From: an uncultured Bacteroidota bacterium
GTDB taxonomy: Bacteria; Bacteroidota; Bacteroidia; Chitinophagales; Chitinophagaceae
Reading direction: 5' to 3'
Assembly (NCBI GenBank): GCA_903887415.1
Contig: CAISPO010000029.1
Location: 1-64,000 of the forward strand
DNA: 64,000 nt
Numbering within the stretch: the stretch's first letter is position 1; each line of letters begins with the position of its first letter. The notes beneath the pieces are model-generated. The model ran no database searches. It was given only the letters and a program-made list of their open reading frames with translations, and was not told where the DNA came from. The position numbers and the translations under genes are program-made. Shown here in pieces: positions 8,677 through 15,974 of the stretch.

Positions 8677-8850
8677 TTACAAACGTATCAGCCGGACTTT
8701 ATTATCGTCATAATGGCAATGAACGGCCTCCTTTACAGCAGACCTCAGGGATTCCATCGTCTCTGCTTCGGTAAATATTGACACACCCATGCCTTTTGCA
8801 ATAAACCCACCTTCCTCGCTTTCTTCAACTAGAAAAATAACCTCCTCCAT
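8677..8850 (-). CDS. HicB-like small protein, orphan antitoxin candidate
   Basis: 57 residues (MEEVIFLVEESEEGGFIAKG at the start). The short beta-strand start, the GGFIAKGMG turn, the IFTEAETMESL helix start and the AVKEAVHCHY helix match the small HicB-fold proteins, some of which carry misleading oxoisovalerate dehydrogenase names in databases. HicB-type proteins normally neutralise a HicA mRNA interferase encoded next to them. No HicA-like gene is found on either side: downstream is island repeat copy 2 and upstream is the dnaE-start fragment. It may be a leftover or may act on a distant toxin. An A/T-rich leader precedes the ATG. Confidence 0.7.
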   Translation of the reverse strand: MEEVIFLVEESEEGGFIAKGMGVSIFTEAETMESLRSAVKEAVHCHYDDNKVRLIRL

Positions 8851-8901
8851 ATCAACCGCTTTTTACAAATTTAATGTATTTATTTAAATCATGGAGAACC
8901 A

Positions 8902-8931
8902 GGGTATGGTGATGTAAGCGGGAGAATTTCA
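8902..8931 (-). repeat. Duplicate of the dnaE 5' end
   Basis: These 30 bases match 7229-7258, the first codons of dnaE, at 27 of 30 positions in the same orientation. Read on the minus strand they give MKFSRLHHHT against the dnaE start of (M)KFSHLHNHT. The frame stops after 26 codons, just before the HicB-like gene. Confidence 0.75.
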
Positions 8932-9054
8932 TTGGTTCTTGCAGCACATTTACCCATTTATGTACGACAATCTGAAGATTGCGCTCCGCCAGGGCGTAGT
9001 CAGAGACATACGCCCAACAATTGCGCTTTTTATTTTTTGAACACTACGCTCAGC

Positions 9055-9142
9055 ATGGAGAAAATGGAGTTTTCCACAGGTGGGTGGATTATACAACTTG
9101 CCACAGACGCGGCACCGGGGCATCCTCGTTGCAAACAAGGAC
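9055..9142. repeat. Island repeat, copy 3 (shorter, diverged)
   Basis: Shares with copies 1 and 2 the blocks AAAATGGAGTT, TCCACAGG, GGGTGGATTATA, CAGACGCGG and CATCCTCGTTGCAAAC. It begins 123 bases after the dnaE-start duplicate; copy 1 begins 119 bases after the real one, so the whole segment seems duplicated. Confidence 0.75.
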
Positions 9143-9152
9143 GAGTGACGAT

Positions 9153-9938
9153 CTATTGCAAAAGTAATTTGTCAGCCAATTCGGTTCTAATCCTACGATG
9201 TCCCAAATCAGTGAGAACAAAATTCCCATTTGACATTTGTATTATTTGTCTATATTTGGCAGATACAAGTTTTTGCAGATTTGTTGTAACTGATGGAGCC
9301 GACAGCATAGTATTTTTACCAATTTGGCTGCGATTATAGCCTACTTCCCCACCATAGTGCAAGAGCAACAAAAGTTCTTCTTCTGGTTTTAAATCTGTTC
9401 TTTGTATTAAAATTATTTCTCCGTAGACGCCCACGCATGGGACATCAAATTGTAGAAGCTCACGAATAGTTTTTGCCACCTCTTCTCTATCTCCGTTCCA
9501 GAACACTCTCAGAAATTCATTGAAGCACCATCTAACTGATTCAATTAGGAATTTCGCGTCCATATGGTTTGGAGTATAAGAAACAGAAATATGCACAGCC
9601 CCCCTTTCACTTCTAAATTTGTAAATTGCTTGAAGTACTTTAATAAAATGGCCGATTTCCTTCCTATCTCTGAGTATATGTGTTACTTGTTGGTTTTCTA
9701 AATAACTTATACACTCCTTAAATTCTTTCTTATAGTTTAGATTGTTGCTGTCAAGGTGATACAGAATTCGACCTGCAATTTCTGCAAATTGTCCTCCATC
9801 CAAGCTTGCTGGTTCCCAATCCCTTTGAATAAACCTCCTTTCCATTGCAATAAATTCATCAACCATTTGAGTGGCAAGCAAATTGTCAAAAGGCGGCGAA
9901 ATATTACTTATCAGGAACGATCTTTCAATTAGCCCCAT
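9153..9938 (-). CDS. Unrecognised protein with C-terminal winged-helix-like domain
   Basis: 261 residues, no family name recognised. The N-terminal two thirds are alpha-helical with a charged middle. The segment RGAVHISVSYTPNHMDAKFL is distinctive and I have a loose memory of similar stretches in uncharacterised proteins of other phyla. The last 70 residues (LKPEEELLLLLHYGGEV, YNRSQIGKNTMLSAPSVTTN, FVLTDLGHRRI) read as a winged helix with a wing ending in LTDLG, as in MarR-type folds. No signal peptide or membrane segment, so cytoplasmic. It overlaps the end of the upstream gene by 14 bases, implying coupling. It is the last gene of the unit and sits inside the accessory island. Confidence 0.7.
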   Translation of the reverse strand: MGLIERSFLISNISPPFDNLLATQMVDEFIAMERRFIQRDWEPASLDGGQFAEIAGRILYHLDSNNLNYKKEFKECISYLENQQVTHILRDRKEIGHFIKVLQAIYKFRSERGAVHISVSYTPNHMDAKFLIESVRWCFNEFLRVFWNGDREEVAKTIRELLQFDVPCVGVYGEIILIQRTDLKPEEELLLLLHYGGEVGYNRSQIGKNTMLSAPSVTTNLQKLVSAKYRQIIQMSNGNFVLTDLGHRRIRTELADKLLLQ

Positions 9939-10245
9939 TACGTTGTTGAATTATCAAATTTTGAACGGTTTTTATTCCCTCATCCGTTAAATACCATTTA
10001 GATGGTGTGCCTGGTGTTTCGCCAACTAACGGTGGCGACGCGACTTTCTGTTTACCCAGATCCCTAGATACATTTGTTGATCGAATCACACGTGCCTGCT
10101 TATAGTGTTTATTAAATACCTCAGTTATTTGAGCAACAGTCAAGTCCTCAACAGCTTTTATTTCCTTTACGACGTACATTACCCATAAAGCCTTGCTCAA
10201 AGTATTCCACTGTGTTGTAGGCGTGCCATATTTGCCCGCATCCAT
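9925..10245 (-). CDS. Winged-helix-like protein, 3' part of a frameshift-split gene
   Basis: 106 residues from the ATG at 10245, but the frame is open further upstream to about 10313 with sensible codons (KKSKRGKVSSGENVKSEVKA just before the ATG), where it meets the end of the upstream frame at a run of seven A. The region from about 15 to 95 resembles a DNA-binding winged helix: TQWNTLSKALWVMYVVKEI, TVAQITEVFNKHYKQ, STNVSRDLGKQK, then KWYLTDEGIKTV. It overlaps the next gene by 14 bases. It is probably the C-terminal domain of one protein of about 200 residues whose N-terminal domain is encoded at 10307-10531. Function unknown. Confidence 0.65.
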   Translation of the reverse strand: MDAGKYGTPTTQWNTLSKALWVMYVVKEIKAVEDLTVAQITEVFNKHYKQARVIRSTNVSRDLGKQKVASPPLVGETPGTPSKWYLTDEGIKTVQNLIIQQRNGAN

Positions 10246-10306
10246 CTTAATTTCAATAGCTTTGACTTCAGATTTAACATTTTCGCCAGAAGAAACCTTA
10301 CCCCGT

Positions 10307-10531
10307 TTAGATTTTTTTCTTTTTAGGGCTGTCTAAATGTTGCGATGGATTTGAAATAATAGTGGCGTCTGTATCGAATGTTCTATCTTCGTTATTAATA
10401 CCTTGAGGTTGAACCATCCCCCTTAGTTGAGCACCGATGTTTGAAGTTATTACTTCTACTTCCTCTCTCGAACCCTCAACTTCCATTTCAAATCCAGTAA
10501 TTTTCAGTTTAAATTTAAATTTGTTATTCAT
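10307..10531 (-). CDS. N-terminal part of a frameshift-split gene, alpha/beta domain of unknown function
   Basis: 74 residues from the ATG at 10531 (MNNKFKFKLKITGFEMEVEG, then SREEVEVITSNIGAQLRGMV), an alternating strand and helix unit followed by a polar linker ending SPKKKKI and a stop. The stop comes right after AAGAAAAAAATC; removing one A from the seven-A run joins the frame to the following winged-helix region without any stop. Lysine-rich linker codons continue on the other side of the junction, which supports one original gene. A second ATG 33 bases upstream would add 11 residues. No promoter box was found. Confidence 0.6.
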   Translation of the reverse strand: MNNKFKFKLKITGFEMEVEGSREEVEVITSNIGAQLRGMVQPQGINNEDRTFDTDATIISNPSQHLDSPKKKKI

Positions 10532-10720
10532 AATTTGGGCTAAATTAAGTTTATGATAATACATGTAAGGTCAATATCTATGCCACATTACCTAAATGCA
10601 TAAATCGCGACAACGCATGCATATATAAATATGTATAAACTGCCAAATAACGTACCGATAACAAAATAATGTCTTATTGTCAGAAATATCAGACATCAAC
10701 TTTCCGCAATCCGCAATCCC

Positions 10721-10751
10721 CATTCCTCCTCGTTTGCAACGAGGAGGAATG
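10721..10751. repeat. Island-end palindrome (14-bp arms, 3-base loop)
   Basis: The arms CATTCCTCCTCGTT and AACGAGGAGGAATG flank TGC. Its core TCCTCGTTTGCAACGAGGA is the exact reverse complement of the hairpin that ends island repeat copies 1 and 2, so it is an inverted copy at the far side of the island, 10 bases from the stop of the VOC gene. Confidence 0.8.
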
Positions 10752-10761
10752 GTGTAAAAAG

Positions 10762-11196
10762 TTACGCCACAGCCGGGTCAAATTCCACGATCCACTCAAT
10801 ACCATATTTGTCCCGGAACATTCCGGCATAAGTGCCCCAGGGGGTATCATCGCCAATGGGGCCTTCAACAGCGCCGCCTGCCGATAATCCGTAAAAGATC
10901 TTATCTGCTTCTTCACGGCTGTCTGTGCTTACCGCTATTTTAGACCTGTTTTCGTTTTCGTTTACCCGTCCCATAAATTCGGGAACGTCATTTGCTATTA
11001 GTACATTGTTTTTACCAATAGGCAAACCTATGTACATTATTTTCTCCGCTTCATTTGCGGCCACCGGAAATTCATCGGTTGCCAGGTCTTTGAAACGAAT
11101 GATCTTTGTGAATGCGCCGCCAAAAACTGATTTGTAAAAGGTGAATGCCTCCTCGGCATTGCCGCTGAAATTGATCCAGGGGTTGATTGCTTTCAT
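10762..11196 (-). CDS. VOC family (PhnB/glyoxalase-like) protein
   Basis: 144 residues starting at MKAINPWINFSGNAEEAFTF; longer forms of the frame overlap the DUF1223 gene and lack similarity. The INFSGNAEEAFTFYKSVFGG start, the IMYIGLPIGKNNVLIANDVP strand and the C-terminal DKYGIEWIVEF strand are typical of PhnB-type members of the vicinal oxygen chelate superfamily, built of two beta-alpha-beta-beta-beta modules. The substrate is unknown; such proteins include glyoxalases, resistance proteins and many uncharacterised ones. Cytoplasmic. It is the first core gene beyond the accessory island. Confidence 0.85.
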   Translation of the reverse strand: MKAINPWINFSGNAEEAFTFYKSVFGGAFTKIIRFKDLATDEFPVAANEAEKIMYIGLPIGKNNVLIANDVPEFMGRVNENENRSKIAVSTDSREEADKIFYGLSAGGAVEGPIGDDTPWGTYAGMFRDKYGIEWIVEFDPAVA

Positions 11197-11302
11197 ATTT
11201 AGATGGTTGAATGTTCTTTTATAAATTTCCGGGTTACCCAGTCTTCCAAATAAAATACAAGGTACAAAACATAATCGTTGAGGGGGGCCACTTGCCGGCA
11301 GT

Positions 11303-12046
11303 TTATTCAATAGCAGTTTCAGCAGCTCCGCTTACATTCCAGGTGTCTTTACCTTGTGTATAAGCGATAATAAAACGGTCACCTGCAGATAAGCCTTTGG
11401 GTAATGCTATGTTTATTTCGCCTTTTTCTTTTGCAGCTATGGTTTTCAGCTCCCGCACTATATTGATGTGCTTTAATTTTCTGCCGGAGTTCTCGCCTCT
11501 TCTTACGTCGGTTTCGGCGCTCTTTTGAACTAATGCAATGTTCAGGAGCTGGCCGCTGGTATTGGCCACGGAATAGGCGATCGCAATATTACCGGCTTTT
11601 GCCGAAGCTGCCAGCCCTATCGTGTTTCCAGGTGCTTTTTGCAGGCTCGTTTTCACAAGCGAGCGGAGCTTTTTCTTATCAGACCCCACGAGTTCGTTCT
11701 TACCGTTCACTATAGCCTGGGGAGTATAGGTGCTGCTAAGGCCCAGCAGGCCTGCATACTGCTGCTGCCGCTTTGTGTATTCGCTGCTGCTGAATACATC
11801 CTTCCAGCCAATGTAGTTCCAGTAATCGACATGGAATTCCATTACATAAACATTTTGCAGGTGTTCTTTGTTCAGCTGCGCTAACACGGCTTCTGCTGCA
11901 GGGCAACTGGAGCAGCCCTCAGAGGTAAAGAGTTCAACTACTGCAAAACCGTTATTCGGTGCCGGTTTTTGCTGCTGGCTATAACCATTGTTGCTGAAAA
12001 ATAACAAAAAGAGCAAGCCTGCTGTTATCATTTTATCGAAGCGCAT
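11303..12046 (-). CDS. DUF1223 domain-containing secreted protein
   Basis: 247 residues. A signal peptide is visible (MRFDKMITAGLLFLLFF, cleavage likely after GYSQ). The mature part starts with the DUF1223 signature VVELFTSEGCSSCPAAEAVL, a thioredoxin-like fold with a CxxC pair, followed by VMEFHVDYWNYIGWKDVF and STYTPQAIVNG. The family is found in the periplasm of many Gram-negative bacteria; its CSSC motif suggests redox chemistry but no substrate is established. It lies upstream of the VOC gene on the same strand with a gap of about 100 bases, so co-transcription is possible but not shown. Confidence 0.88.
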   Translation of the reverse strand: MRFDKMITAGLLFLLFFSNNGYSQQQKPAPNNGFAVVELFTSEGCSSCPAAEAVLAQLNKEHLQNVYVMEFHVDYWNYIGWKDVFSSSEYTKRQQQYAGLLGLSSTYTPQAIVNGKNELVGSDKKKLRSLVKTSLQKAPGNTIGLAASAKAGNIAIAYSVANTSGQLLNIALVQKSAETDVRRGENSGRKLKHINIVRELKTIAAKEKGEINIALPKGLSAGDRFIIAYTQGKDTWNVSGAAETAIE

Positions 12047-12109
12047 GTGAATATTTTATCACACATACGGCGTGTATGCGTTTTCGGTTCTTAAGGAAAT
12101 GATAAAGAG

Positions 12110-12961
12110 CTAAAGCAATCCTTTGTAATACTTGATCAGCCCATCCATCGGGCTTTTAATTACGTCGCCTATTTCCAGCTCATACTGGCCGCACAGGTTT
12201 TCGAGCACATCGCGGAACTCATAGGCAACAGATCCGGAGAAATAAAGAGGAAGGTTCCAGCTATTGCGGTGCTTCAGTATGCTGGTATGGAAGAAGTCGT
12301 TGAGGCAATCTTCAATGATGTTTTCCACCATGTAGTGCCCACGGTTTTCTTTGAGCAGGGTTACAAATGATGCCAGGTAGCGATTGGGGTTTGGCTGATG
12401 GTAGAGGGTGTTTATTATCAGTTTTATGTCGTTACCAAAGCGCATTTCAAAGCCCATCTTCAATTCACTGTCGAACGTGCCGTAGGCGTAGTATTGCAGT
12501 ATGCGCTTGCCCATGTAGTTGCCGCCGCCCTCATCGCCAGCTATATAGCCCAGCGATGGCCGCTGCTCTTTAATTTTTTTACCATTATAATAGCAGCTTG
12601 CGCTGCCCGTACCCAATATGCACACTATGCCCTTTTCCTCACCGCACAGCGCCCTGGCCGCAGCTACCATGTCACCCGCCACTTCGGTTTTCTTTATGCC
12701 AAAGTGTTTCACCAGTATTTCCTCCAGGAATACCTGCTTCTCCGGGTTAGCTGCCCCAGCCCCGAAGTAAGACATTTTATCGGCCTCGTATTTGTCATTG
12801 TCCCAGGGCAGTTCCTTCTTCAGCATAGCTTCTATATCCTGCTTGCTCTGGAGGTACGGATTAATGCCCGGTGTACTGAAACGCACAGGCTTCTTACCTT
12901 TTTTTAAAAGGCACCAGTCTGTTTTTGTAGAGCCGCTGTCTGCAATGAGGTAAGATGGCAT
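12110..12961 (-). CDS. BadF/BadG/BcrA/BcrD ATPase family protein, N-acetylglucosamine kinase-like
   Basis: 283 residues, the length typical for this branch of the ASKHA fold. The phosphate-1 loop is at the N terminus (LIADSGSTKTDWCLL), the second glycine-rich phosphate segment is ILGTGSASCYYNGK, and GYIAGDEGGGNYMG is the conserved turn of the GlcNAc kinase-like group in Bacteroidota. It likely phosphorylates an amino sugar, feeding cell-wall recycling in the cytoplasm; the exact sugar is inferred. The gene is divergent from the LpxR-like gene, with about 140 bases between them and no strong promoter match. Confidence 0.85.
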   Translation of the reverse strand: MPSYLIADSGSTKTDWCLLKKGKKPVRFSTPGINPYLQSKQDIEAMLKKELPWDNDKYEADKMSYFGAGAANPEKQVFLEEILVKHFGIKKTEVAGDMVAAARALCGEEKGIVCILGTGSASCYYNGKKIKEQRPSLGYIAGDEGGGNYMGKRILQYYAYGTFDSELKMGFEMRFGNDIKLIINTLYHQPNPNRYLASFVTLLKENRGHYMVENIIEDCLNDFFHTSILKHRNSWNLPLYFSGSVAYEFRDVLENLCGQYELEIGDVIKSPMDGLIKYYKGLL

Positions 12962-13103
12962 AAATAATTATTGCTACACAAATATGCACAAACAAGTATG
13001 AATATCCTAGTAAGTTCAATAATAAATTTCCGTGTTTAAAATGCACCGTAACCGATACCCGAAAATCTTTACTGGCACATGTTTCGTATATTCCAGAAAC
13101 AAT

Positions 13104-14072
13104 ATGCACTTTCGTAAACACATTCTTTTTGCACTCGCCTCGTTGCTGTCTTTATCCGCAGGTGCACAGGCTATAGATAATACGTTATCGTACAAGAACA
13201 TAGGCAGCAATAGTTACTTCCGGCTCAATTATGAGAATGATTTTTTCTCTGCCACCGATAAATACTATACGCAAGGCATACATGTGGAGCTTGTAGCGCC
13301 GTGGGTGAAAAAATTTCCCGTGAGTAAAATACTGGTTCACCCGAATTTCAGCAACATACGATATGGCGTAGCGCTGGAGCATGAGGGGTACACCCCATCC
13401 GACTATACAGTGCCTTATATATTGTACGGTGACCGGCCATTCGCCGCCTGTTTCTTTTTAAAGACATTTCTCATCGCAACAGACAGTGCCAAAAAACAAC
13501 GCTTCTCCTCCTCGGTAAGCACCGGTGTTATAGGGCAGGCTGCAGGCGGTGCTGAAATGCAAACAGGAATACACCGCTGGCTGCATGATGAGACACCATA
13601 CGGCTGGCCCAACCAGATACATAATGATGCCATACTGAATTACCAGGTGGATTATGAAAAGCAACTGATATCATTGGGCCATTTTCTCTCGATTGACGCT
13701 GATGCAATGGCCCGGGCTGGTACTCTTAGCGACAAAGTAAATATCGGCACGACCATCATATTTGGCTATTTCGATGATCCGTTTAGCAATGTAGCCGCCA
13801 CCGCGAAGAACCTTCGGGTGTATGCCTACGAACATGCTGCGGTAAACGCCGTGGGATATGACGCAACGCTGGAAGGCGGGGTGTTTGACAAGACAAGCCC
13901 ATATACGATCAGTGCAAAAGAGGTTACGCCATTTGTTTTTGAGAACCGCTTCGGGTTTGTGGTGCAGTACCGGCGCTTCTGGCTGGAGTATTTTCAGTCG
14001 CTGCTGAGCAATGAGTTTACTAGCGGCAACTACCATGTATGGGGTGGTGTGCAGGTGGCGTTTGGGCTGTAA
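13104..14072 (+). CDS. LpxR family lipid A deacylase-like outer membrane protein
   Basis: 322 residues. The start at 13104 gives a clear signal peptide (MHFRKHILFALASLLSLSAG, cleavage after AQA); 24 upstream residues are ignored for that reason. The mature N terminus YFRLNYENDFFSATDKYYTQ carries the NDxxxxTDxYYTxG pattern of the LpxR (DUF2219) family, and the protein ends in the aromatic strand HVWGGVQVAFGL expected of an outer-membrane beta-barrel. LpxR removes the 3'-acyloxyacyl chain from lipid A; here the family assignment is strong and the activity inferred. The neighbouring acyltransferase of the LpxL type suggests a lipid A theme. Confidence 0.82.
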   Translation: MHFRKHILFALASLLSLSAGAQAIDNTLSYKNIGSNSYFRLNYENDFFSATDKYYTQGIHVELVAPWVKKFPVSKILVHPNFSNIRYGVALEHEGYTPSDYTVPYILYGDRPFAACFFLKTFLIATDSAKKQRFSSSVSTGVIGQAAGGAEMQTGIHRWLHDETPYGWPNQIHNDAILNYQVDYEKQLISLGHFLSIDADAMARAGTLSDKVNIGTTIIFGYFDDPFSNVAATAKNLRVYAYEHAAVNAVGYDATLEGGVFDKTSPYTISAKEVTPFVFENRFGFVVQYRRFWLEYFQSLLSNEFTSGNYHVWGGVQVAFGL

Positions 14073-14215
14073 TGAAGGTGGTTCGCAAAAGGTCTCTCGC
14101 AAAGACGCAAAGGCGCAGTTCTCACGTTTTGTTTTAAAGACCGCAGCGCACGAGTATGTTTATAGCTCCGGTTTTCAATGTCGAACGGAGTAGCACCGTT
14201 TTGGTATAAATAATT

Positions 14216-14223
14216 TAGTTTTG
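14216..14223 (+). promoter_or_regulatory. -7 box of the acyltransferase gene
   Basis: TAGTTTTG, a full match to TAnnTTTG, ending 15 bases before the TTG start at 14239. A TTTTGG lies upstream, but at a shorter spacing than the usual 17-23 bases. Confidence 0.45.
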
Positions 14224-14238
14224 TAGAAACACGTTTTC

Positions 14239-15132
14239 TTGCAGGCGCTCACATACTACATTACGCTTCCGTTTATATACCTATTCTCCATATTGCCCTT
14301 CCGGGTGCTTTATTTGTTTTCTGATCTTATATACCTGATCCTTTACAAATGCTTTGGGTATCGAAAAGCGGTAGTGCTGCAAAACCTGCATAATTCATTT
14401 CCGGAAAAAACGGAGAAAGAGATCAAACAGATCAGTGATGCCTTTTACCATAACCTGTGCGATTTTATGGTAGAAACTTTTAAGATACTCACCATAAGCA
14501 AAGACGGTATTATGAAGCGATGCAGGATGATGCCGGAATGCGCTGCGGTATTTGATAAATATGCTAATGAGCATAGAAGTGTGATCATGGTAATGGGGCA
14601 CCTGGGCAACTGGGAGTGGGCGGGCCATCCCTTCAGCCTGCAATGCAGGCAACGGCTGGATGTGCTGTACCACCCGCTGTCTAATAAATATTTCAATGGG
14701 CTGATGTTGGGGATGCGCAGCCGCTTCGGAACAAGGATGATGCCTATGAGGACAGCTTATAAGGAAATGCTGGCACATAGGAATGAGCTTACTGCAACAG
14801 TTTTTATCTCCGACCAGACGCCGCTGCCCGAGACTGCCTACTGGACTACCTTCCTCAACCAGGACACACCGATATTCAAGGGTACAGAAGTGATCGCAAA
14901 AAAAATGAACCTGCCGGTTGTCTATTGCTCTATAATAAAAGTAAAACGGGGTTACTACGAAATGCATGCTGAAGTGCTTGTAGAAAACCCGGTAGCAACT
15001 GCGGATGGTGAAATAACAGAGATGCATACCCGGAGGCTGGAACAGGATATTATCGCCATGCCTGCCTCGTGGCTGTGGTCGCACAGGAGGTGGAAGTATA
15101 AACGGCCGGTTAGTGAAGTCGGTAAGCAGTAG
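14239..15132 (+). CDS. Lysophospholipid acyltransferase family protein (LpxL/HtrB-like)
   Basis: 297 residues from a TTG start, chosen because it lies 15 bases after a TAnnTTTG box and directly precedes the hydrophobic N-terminal anchor ALTYYITLPFIYLFSILPF; the next ATG is far inside the domain. The acyltransferase motif is GHLGNWEWAG (the HxxxxE/D class seen as HLGNWE in LpxL homologues), with SDQTP and FLNQDTPIFKGTEVIAKK downstream. Such enzymes add a secondary acyl chain to lipid A precursors at the inner membrane. It is next to the LpxR-like gene and upstream of an esterase with its own promoter box. Confidence 0.88.
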   Translation: MQALTYYITLPFIYLFSILPFRVLYLFSDLIYLILYKCFGYRKAVVLQNLHNSFPEKTEKEIKQISDAFYHNLCDFMVETFKILTISKDGIMKRCRMMPECAAVFDKYANEHRSVIMVMGHLGNWEWAGHPFSLQCRQRLDVLYHPLSNKYFNGLMLGMRSRFGTRMMPMRTAYKEMLAHRNELTATVFISDQTPLPETAYWTTFLNQDTPIFKGTEVIAKKMNLPVVYCSIIKVKRGYYEMHAEVLVENPVATADGEITEMHTRRLEQDIIAMPASWLWSHRRWKYKRPVSEVGKQ

Positions 15133-15140
15133 TATCTTTG
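15133..15140 (+). promoter_or_regulatory. -7 box of the esterase gene
   Basis: TATCTTTG, a full match to TAnnTTTG, starting one base after the stop of the acyltransferase and 18 bases before the esterase ATG. The -33 position reads TTAG, a partial match. Confidence 0.5.
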
Positions 15141-15158
15141 CAGAACAATCGCCGCCAT

Positions 15159-15881
15159 ATGAAAAAGGTATCTACAGTTTTGTTATTGACAATTGTATTT
15201 GCTGCATATGCAACAGCCCAGAATGCAACACTGCAGGAGGGCCTCGCACTGAAATACCTCGTGCAGCTTCCAACCGAAAAATCAGCACACCCGCCCATGA
15301 TCGTTTTGCTGCATGGCTATGGCAGTGATGAAAAAGACCTGTTTGCATTGCGCACGTTCATTCCCAAAAACTACCTGATCATTTCTGCCCGCGCACCCTA
15401 CCCTTTACCCGGCGGCGGCTATGAGTGGTACGAGATGACCGACGTGAATGGCGTGCATGATGGTAATGCCTCACAGCTCGCCAACAGCAAGTCGCTTATT
15501 GAAAAATTCATTAAAGAGGTAACGTCTGCCTATCATGCCGACCCGGCGCGGGTCTGTCTTATGGGCTTCAGCCAGGGCGCTATAATGAGCTATCGGGTTG
15601 GGCTTACAAGCCCATCGCTGCTAAAAGGAATAGGTGTGCTAAGCGGCACTATCTATCCCTCACTGAAGCCAATGGTGAAGAATACCGCAGCATTAAAGCA
15701 CCTCGGCATATTCATTGCTCACGGAACCGCGGACGAGCGTATCTCTTTTGCTGATGGAAAGGCTGCAAGTGATTATCTTAAAAGCCTTGGCCTGAAACCT
15801 GATTTTCATGCTTACCCGGAAATGGGCCACACAATAAGCCGGGATGTGCTTTCGGATCTTGTGAAATGGCTAACACAATGA
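15159..15881 (+). CDS. Alpha/beta hydrolase, phospholipase/carboxylesterase family, secreted
   Basis: 240 residues starting MKKVSTVLLLTIVFAAYATA, a standard signal peptide cleaved before QNATLQEG; the ATG 21 bases upstream overlaps the promoter box. The fold markers are VLLHGYGSDEKD (oxyanion region), GFSQGA (nucleophile elbow with the catalytic serine), then HGTADERI (acid) and GHTISRDV (histidine), giving the full Ser-Asp-His triad order. Homologues hydrolyse short-chain esters or lysophospholipids. Its export suggests a periplasmic or surface role. Monocistronic, judged by its promoter box and the 90-base gap to the next gene. Confidence 0.88.
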   Translation: MKKVSTVLLLTIVFAAYATAQNATLQEGLALKYLVQLPTEKSAHPPMIVLLHGYGSDEKDLFALRTFIPKNYLIISARAPYPLPGGGYEWYEMTDVNGVHDGNASQLANSKSLIEKFIKEVTSAYHADPARVCLMGFSQGAIMSYRVGLTSPSLLKGIGVLSGTIYPSLKPMVKNTAALKHLGIFIAHGTADERISFADGKAASDYLKSLGLKPDFHAYPEMGHTISRDVLSDLVKWLTQ

Positions 15882-15935
15882 CACGATTACCGAATACGGT
15901 AACACAAAAATAATATTAAGTTAAAGGTGCCGCCG

Positions 15936-15943
15936 TAATTTTG
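15936..15943 (+). promoter_or_regulatory. -7 box upstream of the 15975 gene
   Basis: TAATTTTG, a full match to TAnnTTTG, 31 bases before the chosen ATG at 15975. It may drive 15975 and the following gene, which begins 27 bases after its stop. Confidence 0.45.
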
Positions 15944-15974
15944 CCGTTTGTTTCCATATTATAACGAACAGCAA

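Noticed and set aside
8496-8774. Plus-strand frame of 92 codons
   Set aside because: It covers island repeat copy 2 and runs antisense into the HicB-like gene; no family resemblance.
8950-9138. Minus-strand frame of 62 codons with RMPRCRVCGKLYNPP
   Set aside because: It is made by island repeat copy 3 and its flank; the frame is not kept in copies 1 and 2.
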